5,866 nucleotides of DNA, taken from NCBI GenBank assembly GCA_903925515.1, contig CAIYFP010000268.1, positions 1 through 5,866 of the forward strand, in the 5' to 3' direction. The position numbers were made by a program, and so were the translations under genes. Position 1 is the first letter of the stretch; each line of letters begins with the position of its first letter. The notes beneath the pieces are model-generated. The model worked only from the letters and a program-made list of their open reading frames with translations, had not been told where the DNA came from and searched no databases. Source of the stretch: an uncultured Verrucomicrobiota bacterium (lineage in GTDB: Bacteria > Verrucomicrobiota > Verrucomicrobiia > Limisphaerales > UBA9464). This document shows, piece after piece, positions 1 to 5,696 of the stretch.

Positions 1-33
1 CCCCTGAATCACGGACCGCATGGGATCCCTTGC

Positions 34-258
34 GCGAAACCGAAGGTTTCGCAGCAGGTAGCCGGTGGTTGGGCGAAGCGATACCACCGGTCACCGATCC
101 CCACCACCCGTCGCACCCGGGAGGGGTGCCAGCCCAGTCCCGCCCCCGGCGCTGGCATCCCTGCCGGGATGCCGGGGTTCACGTTCGCTCGGGTCCCCGG
201 TAGTGTCGTTGCTTCGCTCCTCAACCACCGGCTACTCGCTGGGAAGTCTCCGGCTTCA
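34..258. repeat. Head-to-head inverted pair of a REP-like three-hairpin element
   Basis: Two diverged copies of one element of about 100 bases face each other around a short centre (134-150). Left copy, 34-133: hairpin A GCGAAACC/GGTTTCGC (34-41/45-52), hairpin B CCGGTGGT/ACCACCGG (62-69/83-90), hairpin C GCACCC/GGGTGC (113-118/124-129). The right copy, on the opposite strand, has the same three in order: A GAAGTC/GGCTTC (243-248/252-257), B CCGGTAGT/ACCACCGG (197-204/224-231), C GGCATCCC/GGGATGCC (154-161/166-173). Shared blocks include TAGCCGGTGGTTG and GCGAAGC. Hairpins A and C differ between copies mostly by paired changes, so structure is conserved more than sequence. This resembles REP/BIME elements mobilised by REP-associated tyrosine transposases; no such transposase is in the window. 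Confidence 0.8.
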
Positions 259-457
259 TGGCAGATGGACGCCGACGTCACTTGGGATGTGGCCACCCGC
301 ACGCATGCCGCAGTCGCCCATCCGCTACGACGGCGTGTCGGCACGCAGCCTGCCGCAACTTGCCCGCTTGGCGATCGCGAGCCTCCCTCCTCCTTACGCG
401 CGGATTTGGGTGGATCCCAAGGCATGGCCCATGCTGGATGTCGCCTGCCCTCACGCG

Positions 458-522
458 GCGGCAAGGATGCCGCTTCCACTTTCCCTCGGCCTTCATGGAA
501 AGTGGCATGGGCATCTTGCCGC
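458..522. repeat. Second inverted repeat with an internal hairpin
   Basis: The arm at 458-484 is nearly the reverse complement of the arm at 497-522; both carry GCGGCAAG at the outer end and CCACTTTCC at the inner end. The left arm alone also folds into a perfect hairpin GCGGCA/TGCCGC (458-463/468-473), and the right arm contains CATGGGCATC. It appears to be another dispersed palindromic element, different in sequence from the one at 34-258. Its function is unknown. It lies in a region without genes, so it could be an extragenic repeat or the remnant of one. Confidence 0.6.
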
Positions 523-838
523 TGGACATGACCCCGCCAAGGCCGAGACGGCTCTCCCAGGTTTCCGCCGGGTGAGGTCTCGGATGGATCCCACGGGGCC
601 TCTTTGCCTTGATGAGACGGCCATTTCCTTGCCTTGAAGCCCTCTTCCACTGCTGTTTTTAGGGAGAACGCATCCCGCCCGGTCGGACATGGAAACGACG
701 CCTTCGCCCCGGCGATCGGTCACAGGGTCCGAGGCACGCCGAAGGGAGCATCGGGCTGAATCGACCCGGGGTGGGAAGGGGGCGCCGCTTGGAGAAGGCC
801 GAGCAGCAGGGGGATATCGGGGGGCAGGGAAGGGGAGT

Positions 839-930
839 GCCAGGGCACCCACGGCAATCGGGGATCAAGCTACCGTTGCTGCATTCCTGCCCTGGCGGGG
901 TTTGCAAGCCCCCGACCCATGGACCCTGGC
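839..930 (-). ncRNA. ffs: Small signal recognition particle RNA (4.5S-type)
   Basis: This is the RNA core of the signal recognition particle. It binds Ffh and directs ribosomes making membrane proteins to FtsY. On the minus strand the domain IV signature is complete: CAGG-GCA-GGAA-TGC-AGCA, a GGAA tetraloop closed by GCA/TGC and flanked by the CAGG/AGCA Ffh-binding loop, within CCCCGCCAGG and AGCAACGG. E. coli has the same layout with UCC/GGA as the closing pairs. The ends close on each other: GCCAGGG (930-924) with CCCTGGC (845-839), then CCATGG with CCGTGG, then GTCGGGG with CCCCGAT. The roughly 92-base length fits the small bacterial form without an Alu domain. It has its own promoter and is divergent from the oxidoreductase gene. 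Exact ends are inferred from the closing stem. No clear T-run terminator is visible after it. Confidence 0.88.
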
Positions 931-937
931 GCGACGA

Positions 938-966
938 AGTAAAGGGTGGGGGCAGGGGCGGAGCAA
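938..966 (-). promoter_or_regulatory. Sigma70-type promoter of the SRP RNA gene
   Basis: On the minus strand there is TTGCTC (966-961), a 17-base spacer, then TTTACT (943-938). The predicted start falls at about 930-932, exactly where the closing stem of the SRP RNA begins. Each box is an imperfect match to TTGACA/TATAAT, but the spacing and the agreement with the RNA end make it a good candidate. Confidence 0.6.
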
Positions 967-1005
967 GCGTTTCCCCGGGAAAGTTCGGTGTGAGCGGACG
1001 CCCGA

Positions 1006-1034
1006 TTGACGCCCCGGGCAGGTGTCGATAGAGA
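1006..1034 (+). promoter_or_regulatory. Candidate sigma70-type promoter of the oxidoreductase gene
   Basis: TTGACG (1006-1011), a 17-base spacer and TAGAGA (1029-1034) lie just before the ATG at 1049. A start at about 1041 would leave a leader of only some 8 bases, so the mRNA would be nearly leaderless. No Shine-Dalgarno sequence precedes the ATG, which fits. It would also make the alternative GTG start at 1022 untranscribed from this promoter. Prediction from sequence only. Confidence 0.4.
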
Positions 1035-1048
1035 CTTTCGTCAATCTC

Positions 1049-2212
1049 ATGAGCAGAAAAATTCGTTACGGCATGGTCGGCGGCGGGCGCGGGGCATTCA
1101 TCGGCGCGGTGCATCGGATCGCGGCGGCAATCGACCAGCAGGTCGAGCTGGTGTGCGGTGCCTTCTCGTCGGACCCGGAGAAGTCGAAGGCATCCGGGGC
1201 GGACCTCTTCCTGCCGGGCGACCGATGCTACGGGAGCTTCCAGGAGATGATGGCGGCGGAGTCGCGGCTGCCGTTGGGCGAGCGGATGGACTTCGTGGCG
1301 ATCGTGACGCCGAACCACGTCCATTTCCCGCCGGCGAAGCTGGCGCTGGAAAAGGGATTCCATGTGTTGAGCGACAAGCCCGCGACGTTCGACCTGCGGG
1401 AGGCGGTGGCGTTGCAGAAGCTGGTGAAGAAGACGGGCTTGCTGTACGGGCTGACGCACAACTACACCGGCTACCCGATGGTGAAGGAGGCGCGGCACCT
1501 CGTGCAGTCCGGCAAGCTGGGCACAATCCGCAAGGTGGTGGTCGAATACCCGCAGGGCTGGCTGGCGACCCGCATCGAGGCCAGCGGCCAAAAGCAGGCC
1601 TCATGGCGGACGGACCCCAAGCGTTCGGGCGCGGCGGGCTGCATCGGGGACATCGGGACCCACGCGGAGAACCTCGCGGAGTACATCACGGGTTTGCAGA
1701 TCGACGAGCTGGCGGCGGACATCACGGCGTTCGTGAAGGGGCGCAAGCTGGACGACGACGGCAACGTCCTGCTCCGGTTCAAGGGCGGCGCGAAGGGCGT
1801 GCTGCACAGCTCGCAGATTTCCGTGGGGGAGGAAAACAACCTGAACATCCGCGTTTACGGCGAGACGGGCGGCCTTGAGTGGCACCAGAGGGAGCCGAAC
1901 ACGCTGCTGGTGAAGTGGAGCGACCAGCCCATGCAGGTCTATCGCGCGGCGCAGGGATACCTGAGCGACGCCGCGAAGGGTGCGGGCCGGACGCCACCGG
2001 CGCACCCCGAGGGCTACCTCGAGGCGTTCGCCAACATCTACAAGAACTTCGCCAACGCGATCCGCGCCCGCGAGGAGGGCCGCGCCATGGCGAAGGACGA
2101 CCCGGCGAACGACTTCCCCAAGATCGAGGACGGCGTGCGCGGGATGGCCTTCATCGAGGCCGTCGTGAAGTCGTCGGCCGGGAACGCGCGCTGGACGAAG
2201 GTGAAGGCCTGA
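1049..2212 (+). CDS. Gfo/Idh/MocA-family NAD(P)-dependent oxidoreductase
   Basis: A 387-residue cytoplasmic dehydrogenase of the family that oxidises or reduces sugars, inositols and related polyols. The N-terminal Rossmann fold has the glycine-rich nucleotide loop GMVGGGRGAFIG (8-19), then VTPNHVH (86-92) and DKP (109-111), the local form of the family's EKP motif, whose lysine is catalytic (K110). THNY (136-139) follows, and GCIGDIGTH (197-205) supplies the Asp and His (D201, H205) typical of the active site. The C-terminal half is the alpha/beta substrate domain. Length is usual for the family. There is no signal peptide. The start at 1049 gives MSRKIRYGMVGGG, the usual distance to the loop; an in-frame GTG at 1022 would add nine residues with no support. 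The substrate cannot be read from sequence; inositol- or keto-sugar-type substrates are plausible. A strong terminator follows, so it is probably transcribed alone. Confidence 0.93.
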   Translation: MSRKIRYGMVGGGRGAFIGAVHRIAAAIDQQVELVCGAFSSDPEKSKASGADLFLPGDRCYGSFQEMMAAESRLPLGERMDFVAIVTPNHVHFPPAKLALEKGFHVLSDKPATFDLREAVALQKLVKKTGLLYGLTHNYTGYPMVKEARHLVQSGKLGTIRKVVVEYPQGWLATRIEASGQKQASWRTDPKRSGAAGCIGDIGTHAENLAEYITGLQIDELAADITAFVKGRKLDDDGNVLLRFKGGAKGVLHSSQISVGEENNLNIRVYGETGGLEWHQREPNTLLVKWSDQPMQVYRAAQGYLSDAAKGAGRTPPAHPEGYLEAFANIYKNFANAIRAREEGRAMAKDDPANDFPKIEDGVRGMAFIEAVVKSSAGNARWTKVKA

Positions 2213-2230
2213 CGGCCGGTGAAAACCAAG

Positions 2231-2262
2231 GCCCGGCCCGCATGGAGCGGGCCGGGCTTTTT
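2231..2262 (+). terminator. Strong intrinsic terminator after the oxidoreductase gene
   Basis: A perfect 11-bp GC stem, GCCCGGCCCGC (2231-2241) with GCGGGCCGGGC (2247-2257), has the loop ATGGA and is followed directly by TTTTT (2258-2262). It begins 18 bases after the oxidoreductase stop codon. It ends six bases before the thiE start codon, so thiE must be reached by readthrough or from a promoter whose leader includes this hairpin. Confidence 0.9.
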
Positions 2263-2268
2263 CATGGC

Positions 2269-2907
2269 ATGAAGACATGGGCGGAATGCCGGCTGTATGC
2301 GTTCGTGGACGCCGCTTACCTCGACGGCCGCGCGCCGGGCGAGCTGGCCCGGGCATTGTGCGGGGGCGGGGCGGACGTCGTGCAGGCAAGGGCCAAGGGC
2401 TGGGGGCGCGACCGGACGCATCGCCTCGTGGACGAGGTCTTGCCGGTGGTCACGCGATTCGGCGCGCGGTTCGTGCTGAACGACGACTGGTCGCTGGGAT
2501 GCGAGCTCGGCGTTTCCTGCGTTCATCTTGGGCAGGAGGATTTCTTTGGCGCGGGCCGGGTGCATCGGGACGGCTTGCCGGGCTCAACCGGTGGCCCGGA
2601 GCTGGGATTGAGCAGCCATGCCCCGGAACAGTTCCGGCGGGCGGAGTCAGCCGGGGCAGCCTACGTGGCGGCGGGCCCGGTGTTTGCCACGCCCACCAAG
2701 CCGGGCCGGCCGGCGGTGACTTTGGACTACGTGCGCTGGGCGTCGGCGAACGCGCGGATGCCATGGTTTGCGATCGGGGGGATTGACCCCGCCACGCTCG
2801 ATTCCGTGCTGGAGGCGGGCGCGACGCGCGTGTGCGTGGTGTCCGCATTGCTGCGGCGTCCGGACGTGGAGGCGGCGACGAGGGCCTTGCGGGCACGGCT
2901 GGGATAG
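2269..2907 (+). CDS. thiE: Thiamine-phosphate synthase (thiamine phosphate pyrophosphorylase)
   Basis: A 212-residue cytoplasmic TIM-barrel enzyme that joins HMP pyrophosphate to the thiazole phosphate to give thiamine phosphate, the last coupling step of thiamine synthesis. Family motifs appear in order: VVQARAKG (37-44, with the Q-x-R-x-K of the pyrophosphate site), LNDD (70-73), VHLGQED (85-91, with the Mg-binding Asp), GLSSH (113-117), GPVFATPTKPG (136-146) and AIGGI (168-172), then GATRVCVVSALL near the end. All major catalytic positions I can check are present, which favours ThiE over the related TenI. The ATG at 2269 is chosen because it gives the normal short N-terminus; the earlier in-frame ATG at 2242 lies in the terminator loop. 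No Shine-Dalgarno sequence and no TPP-riboswitch motif are visible upstream. No other thiamine gene lies nearby, so it is isolated from its pathway partners here. Confidence 0.88.
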   Translation: MKTWAECRLYAFVDAAYLDGRAPGELARALCGGGADVVQARAKGWGRDRTHRLVDEVLPVVTRFGARFVLNDDWSLGCELGVSCVHLGQEDFFGAGRVHRDGLPGSTGGPELGLSSHAPEQFRRAESAGAAYVAAGPVFATPTKPGRPAVTLDYVRWASANARMPWFAIGGIDPATLDSVLEAGATRVCVVSALLRRPDVEAATRALRARLG

Positions 2908-2987
2908 GCCGCGTCGCGGCCGGCGCCCGGGCAGGGGGAGGGAATGGGCTGCCTCAATCCACGCGCGGGCCTCGCGCCTGCGAAGTC

Positions 2988-3027
2988 CCGGGGAGCATGG
3001 GGCTCCCCGGCCATGCCCATGGCATGG
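2988..3027. other. Two adjacent perfect hairpins between convergent genes
   Basis: CCGGGGAGC/GCTCCCCGG (2988-2996/3002-3010) has a 5-base loop and is followed immediately by CCATGCC/GGCATGG (3011-3017/3021-3027) with a 3-base loop. They lie 81 bases after the thiE stop and about 140 bases beyond the end of the converging glycosyltransferase gene. No T-run follows on either strand, so standard intrinsic termination is unlikely. They could block 3' exonuclease or be part of a palindromic repeat. Confidence 0.6.
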
Positions 3028-3029
3028 TT

Positions 3030-3160
3030 GTCACGGCCATTTCCCGCTGGTGTCGCCGGCGAAGCTCGGCGGCCCGGCTCGCGTCGGATCCATCGCAGCT
3101 CTTTTCGTGTCCCGCGTCGTGGAGAATCCCCGGCCCTTTGCGAGACACGACTTCACGCAA
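3030..3160. repeat. Probable dispersed intergenic repeat
   Basis: This non-coding stretch between convergent genes carries an inverted repeat TCGTGTC/GACACGA (3105-3111/3144-3150) and other short palindromic pieces. The minus-strand frame through it (2954-3160) has no recognisable domain. The text has the look of the repeat-derived pseudo-frames common between genes in such genomes, but only one copy is in the window, so repetition itself is not shown. A 12-base stretch, ACGGCCATTTCC (3033-3044), also occurs at 617-628. Confidence 0.3.
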
Positions 3161-3169
3161 AAGAATTCC

Positions 3170-4405
3170 TCATCCTTTCCGTGGGGCGTGCCTTCCAGCC
3201 CGCAAGATGCCGCAGGCATGGTCGCGCAGGTTGAGGGACCGGACGCGTTTTGCGAGGGTGGAGAGTCGTTCGATGTCGGAAAAGCGGAGGCGATCAAGGG
3301 GAAAAAACCAGCGTGGGGATGCCGGCCGAGCCGTGGGGGAGGGGAGGCTGGCGACGTGGGAGAGGAATGTGGCCATCCGCCGCAGGTAAAGGTGTGCGTC
3401 ATGCCGGGTGGCGACGGCCTTGGCGGATTCCACGGCACGGGCATGGCGTGCGGGTTCCCATGATGCGAAGGCGGCAATGGAGTTCGCGAGGGCTTCCATG
3501 TCACCCGGCGTATAGACGAGGCCGGGGTCGATGAGGCGCGAGTAGTCGTCGCCGCCGCAGCCGAGGTTGGGGTGGAAGGGCACGACGCCTGCCGTGACGG
3601 CCTCGATCAGGGCGATGGGCGTGCCCTCGAAGTCGGAGGTGAAGACGATGGCGTCCCATGAGGCGACGGCGCGCCAGTAGGCGTCATGGGAGAGGCGGCC
3701 GAGGAAGCGGTGGCTCAGGCGGTCGGGCAAGGCGGCCTCGAGCGTGGGCCGGTGGGATCCGTCGCCAAGGAACTCGATGCGCCATGGGATGGGGAGGGTG
3801 GCGAGGCGTTGGGAAAGCTCGATGAAACGTTCGACTCGTTTTTGGGCGGACTCGAGGCGGCCGGCGAAGCCAAGGACGAGCTCGCGACGCTCGGAGGGGA
3901 TGCGTTGGCGCGGACGTTGCGCGAGCCATGCGGGGGGATGCACGGGATAGTCGATCCGCAGGAAGCGGTCGGGGCTCCACCCGGGGGCGGCCTCCTTGGC
4001 CTTGCTAACAAGGACGTCACTGACGCCGATGGCGCCATCCATGAAGGGCAGGCGCCGGGCGGCAAGGGACCGGAGCGCCGGCACGTCGCTATGAAGCATC
4101 AGGACGCGACGCGGGGCATGGTCAAGGTCAAGGAGGAAGGGTTGGCCCCATGGGGTATGATGAAGGGCGATGTCTGGGCTGAAGCCGGGCCATGCATCGG
4201 CCATGAGACGCCGGGCGTGGGCGATCCGGAGGGACGCAGCGAAATCAAGGAAGCGGGCACGGGGAAATCCCTCGTGATGGGGTTCCCAGAGCGAGATGAA
4301 CCGGGAGCTCATCCCGTGGAGGTGATCGGCCTCATGATGGAATTGGAGGACGGCCTCGACGCCGCCGAGCGCGGCGAACTGGGTGTTCAGGTGGAGGACG
4401 TTCAT
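3170..4405 (-). CDS. GT4-type glycosyltransferase (GT-B fold)
   Basis: A 411-residue glycosyltransferase that likely transfers a sugar from a nucleotide donor to an envelope glycan or other acceptor at the cytoplasmic side of the membrane. Visible features are an N-terminal MNVLHLNTQF strand with the GGVE acceptor-side loop (14-17), GFAGRLESAQKR (179-190) with the donor-phosphate-binding Arg and Lys, FLGDG (212-216), and FEGTPIALIEAVTAG (259-273), which contains the E-x7-E motif (E260, E268). No transmembrane segment is evident. The C-terminal 50 to 60 residues (about 355-411) are basic and not recognised. The ATG at 4405 overlaps the Rieske gene's stop as ATGA; longer in-frame extensions run through the Rieske gene and are rejected. 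No Shine-Dalgarno sequence is seen, so translation may depend on coupling. It is the last gene of the operon. Donor and acceptor cannot be told. Confidence 0.9.
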   Translation of the reverse strand: MNVLHLNTQFAALGGVEAVLQFHHEADHLHGMSSRFISLWEPHHEGFPRARFLDFAASLRIAHARRLMADAWPGFSPDIALHHTPWGQPFLLDLDHAPRRVLMLHSDVPALRSLAARRLPFMDGAIGVSDVLVSKAKEAAPGWSPDRFLRIDYPVHPPAWLAQRPRQRIPSERRELVLGFAGRLESAQKRVERFIELSQRLATLPIPWRIEFLGDGSHRPTLEAALPDRLSHRFLGRLSHDAYWRAVASWDAIVFTSDFEGTPIALIEAVTAGVVPFHPNLGCGGDDYSRLIDPGLVYTPGDMEALANSIAAFASWEPARHARAVESAKAVATRHDAHLYLRRMATFLSHVASLPSPTARPASPRWFFPLDRLRFSDIERLSTLAKRVRSLNLRDHACGILRAGRHAPRKG

Positions 4406-4728
4406 GGGGCGGGCAAGGCCGGTGGAATGAGGATCCAGACGCAGCCGTCTCGTACCTCGGTGGGATAGGACCGGACGGGGCGGTCGGGGCGGGTGGAACA
4501 GGCACCGGTGATGATGTCGAAGGCCCAGCCGTGGAGGGGACAGAGGACGTTGTCGCCGTCGCACCACCCCTCGGCAAGGGAGGCGCCCCGGTGGGGGCAG
4601 GCGTCGTCGATGGCGTGAAACGAGCCGTTGCGGTTGAACAGGGCGTAGCGTTTGCCGTGGAACTCGACGGTCCTGCCGGTCCCGGGCGGCAGGCTTGCGA
4701 CGAGGGCGGCGTTGAATGCGGGTCGCAT
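4402..4728 (-). CDS. Small Rieske [2Fe-2S] ferredoxin-like protein
   Basis: A 108-residue soluble protein that is a single Rieske domain. The cluster ligands are complete: C44-P-H46 in ACPHRGASL and C63-P-L-H66 in LCPLHGWAF, separated by 16 residues, as in NirD and the ferredoxins of ring-hydroxylating oxygenases. It is an electron-transfer protein; its partner is unknown. No oxygenase, reductase or nitrite reductase large subunit is in the window, so a NirD name would be unsupported. There is no Tat signal or membrane anchor, unlike the Rieske subunit of the cytochrome bc1 complex. It starts 18 bases after the DUF6941-like gene and has a weak ribosome site GAGG (4737-4734) five bases before the ATG, the clearest in the window. 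Its stop overlaps the glycosyltransferase start by 4 bases. Confidence 0.92.
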   Translation of the reverse strand: MRPAFNAALVASLPPGTGRTVEFHGKRYALFNRNGSFHAIDDACPHRGASLAEGWCDGDNVLCPLHGWAFDIITGACSTRPDRPVRSYPTEVRDGCVWILIPPALPAP

Positions 4729-4746
4729 GGGAGCCTCGGGGGAAGC

Positions 4747-5151
4747 CTAGCCGGGAAGGGACGGGGCTTGGCGGACCAGGAGCGGGAGGCTTGCAACGTG
4801 GTTGGCGTCGAGGGCGAGGTCTATGGAGTAGTCGCCGAGCCTCGGAAGCTTGAGCTGGGGTAGGATGACGATGAGGTTGATTGGGACGGACAGCTCGTTT
4901 TGCGGAAAGCGAAGTTCGATGCCGGACTCCATCGGAGGGATGACGGGATGACCGTCCTCGTCGGAGAAGCTGATGCGGATGCGGTGAGTGCCTTCCTCGA
5001 TGCGTGAGAATCGGACGCGTGCCGCGACGGCACAATGAGCAAGCGTCGCGGGTGATTCGCGGGTCCAGACGCGATCAAACGCCCCGAGGATGTTGAGCTT
5101 GCCGGCGGCCTCGGTGGCCGCGTCGCACAGGCAGAAGAGTTCGACCTTCAT
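4747..5151 (-). CDS. DUF6941-like protein of unknown function
   Basis: A 134-residue protein that matches, by recall, the DUF6941 family, with its typical opening MKVELFCLCDAATEAAGKLN followed by ILGAFD. The middle shows alternating hydrophobic strands: CAVAARVRFSRIEEG (40-54), HRIRISFSDEDG (56-67), IELRFP (78-83), INLIVILPQLKLP (91-103) and GDYSIDLALD (106-115). This suggests an all-beta sandwich. There is no signal peptide, membrane helix or obvious catalytic motif. The family's role is not established as far as I know. The start overlaps the TPR gene's stop as ATGA, so the two are probably translationally coupled, and a functional link between them is a fair inference. No Shine-Dalgarno sequence is visible. 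The family assignment is from memory of the sequence pattern. Confidence 0.85.
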   Translation of the reverse strand: MKVELFCLCDAATEAAGKLNILGAFDRVWTRESPATLAHCAVAARVRFSRIEEGTHRIRISFSDEDGHPVIPPMESGIELRFPQNELSVPINLIVILPQLKLPRLGDYSIDLALDANHVASLPLLVRQAPSLPG

Positions 5152-5696
5152 CGGATGTTCGGGGTGGTGGGCTTCGGGGTCGTGATGTCTGGCGCGGGCG
5201 GCGTCGGGTTCGGGGCGGGAGGGGAGCCGACCTTGGCATGTTTTTTCCATGGCATGTCGGGGAATTTTTCCGGGAGCTTGAAGGACTTTGGCTTGGGCTG
5301 GGCCATTTGAAGCTCGGGCTCGGGGACATCCGAGGGATGGGCTGGGGGCGGGGCGGACATGTCCTGCTTCCAGCCGGCGATGCGGGCCTTGAGGCCGTGG
5401 TGCTCGGCGGTCGTCTTGTCGCCGGACTTCATGTAGAAGAGGGAGAGGTTGGTGTGGACGAGCTGTTCGTTGGGGCGCAGACGTTCCGCCTTGTGTCCCT
5501 CCGCGATGGCAGACGGGAAGTTGCCCTTTCGGTACCAGCACATGGCGAGGGCGAGTTGCGCGTCGAAGTGGAGGGGGTCGGCGTCGAGGATGGCGGCAAG
5601 CTTGCGAAGCGCGGAATCGAAGGCGCCGGTCGAGTAATCGAACATGGCGTCGTCGTACTGGTCCTGCAGGCTTGCGCCGGGGGCGGCTTCTCTCAC
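5148..5696 (-). CDS. TPR-repeat protein with proline-rich tail
   Basis: A 182-residue protein with about three tetratricopeptide repeats, counted from the GTG at 5696: QDQYDDAMFDYSTGAFDSAL onward (11-43), AQLALAMCWYRKGNFPSAIA onward (46-76) and VHTNLSLFYMKSGDKTTAEH onward (80-108). TPR arrays form helical scaffolds for protein binding. After residue 112 the chain becomes proline- and lysine-rich (SAPPPAH to TTPKPTTPNIR) and is probably disordered. No signal peptide is visible with this start. The GTG at 5696 is chosen because the conserved region begins just after it; an ATG at 5807 would add 37 Arg- and Gly-rich residues of no recognisable kind, and an ATG at 5643 would cut into the first repeat. 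No Shine-Dalgarno sequence precedes the GTG, so the start is uncertain. It is the first gene of the four-gene operon. Confidence 0.85.
   Translation of the reverse strand: MREAAPGASLQDQYDDAMFDYSTGAFDSALRKLAAILDADPLHFDAQLALAMCWYRKGNFPSAIAEGHKAERLRPNEQLVHTNLSLFYMKSGDKTTAEHHGLKARIAGWKQDMSAPPPAHPSDVPEPELQMAQPKPKSFKLPEKFPDMPWKKHAKVGSPPAPNPTPPAPDITTPKPTTPNIR

Larger units (their letters stand above)
1..838. other. Gene-free intergenic region rich in palindromic repeats
   Basis: No reading frame here looks like a protein. The open frames on both strands are low-complexity, rich in R, P, A and G, overlap each other and show no recognisable domain, as expected by chance at this GC content. What it does hold is repeat structure: an inverted pair of three-hairpin elements (34-258), a small hairpin TTGGG/CCCAA (406-420) and a second inverted repeat (458-522). 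Between 523 and 838, downstream of the SRP RNA gene, I recognise nothing and saw no clear terminator. Positions 259-457 are also unassigned and could be further repeat sequence. Confidence 0.7.

Noticed and set aside
9..650. Long open frames on both strands across the first 650 bases
   Set aside because: They run through the palindromic repeats, overlap one another, and encode Arg/Pro/Gly-rich sequence with no domain; high GC content explains the lack of stop codons.
837..848. Short palindrome GTGCC-AG-GGCAC read as an operator
   Set aside because: Its bases form the 3' end of the SRP RNA closing stem, which explains them better.
493..852. Possible protein gene (for example dnaX, a common ffs neighbour) just downstream of the SRP RNA on the minus strand
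   Set aside because: The translation has no P-loop or other motif and is made of repeat-derived and low-complexity sequence.
659..1591. 310-codon minus-strand open frame
   Set aside because: It is antisense to the clear oxidoreductase and to the SRP RNA and matches no family.
1006..1878. 290-codon plus-strand open frame overlapping the oxidoreductase
   Set aside because: It lies in a shifted frame of the recognised gene, with Gly/Arg-rich composition.
2213..2268. TPP riboswitch upstream of thiE
   Set aside because: The 56-base gap is mostly the terminator and contains no CTGAGA-type or matching THI-box sequence.
3174..3534. Frameshifted extra gene near the glycosyltransferase 3' end
   Set aside because: The minus-strand frame is continuous to the TGA at 3172-3170; the unrecognised basic tail is more simply a variable C-terminus.
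3686..4468. 260-codon plus-strand open frame opposite the glycosyltransferase
   Set aside because: It is an antisense shadow; the minus strand encodes clear GT4 motifs across the whole stretch.
3170..5035. Longer, 621-codon version of the glycosyltransferase
   Set aside because: The extra N-terminal part runs antiframe through the Rieske and DUF6941-like genes and is Arg/Pro-rich; the ATG at 4405 gives a normal GT-B N-terminus.
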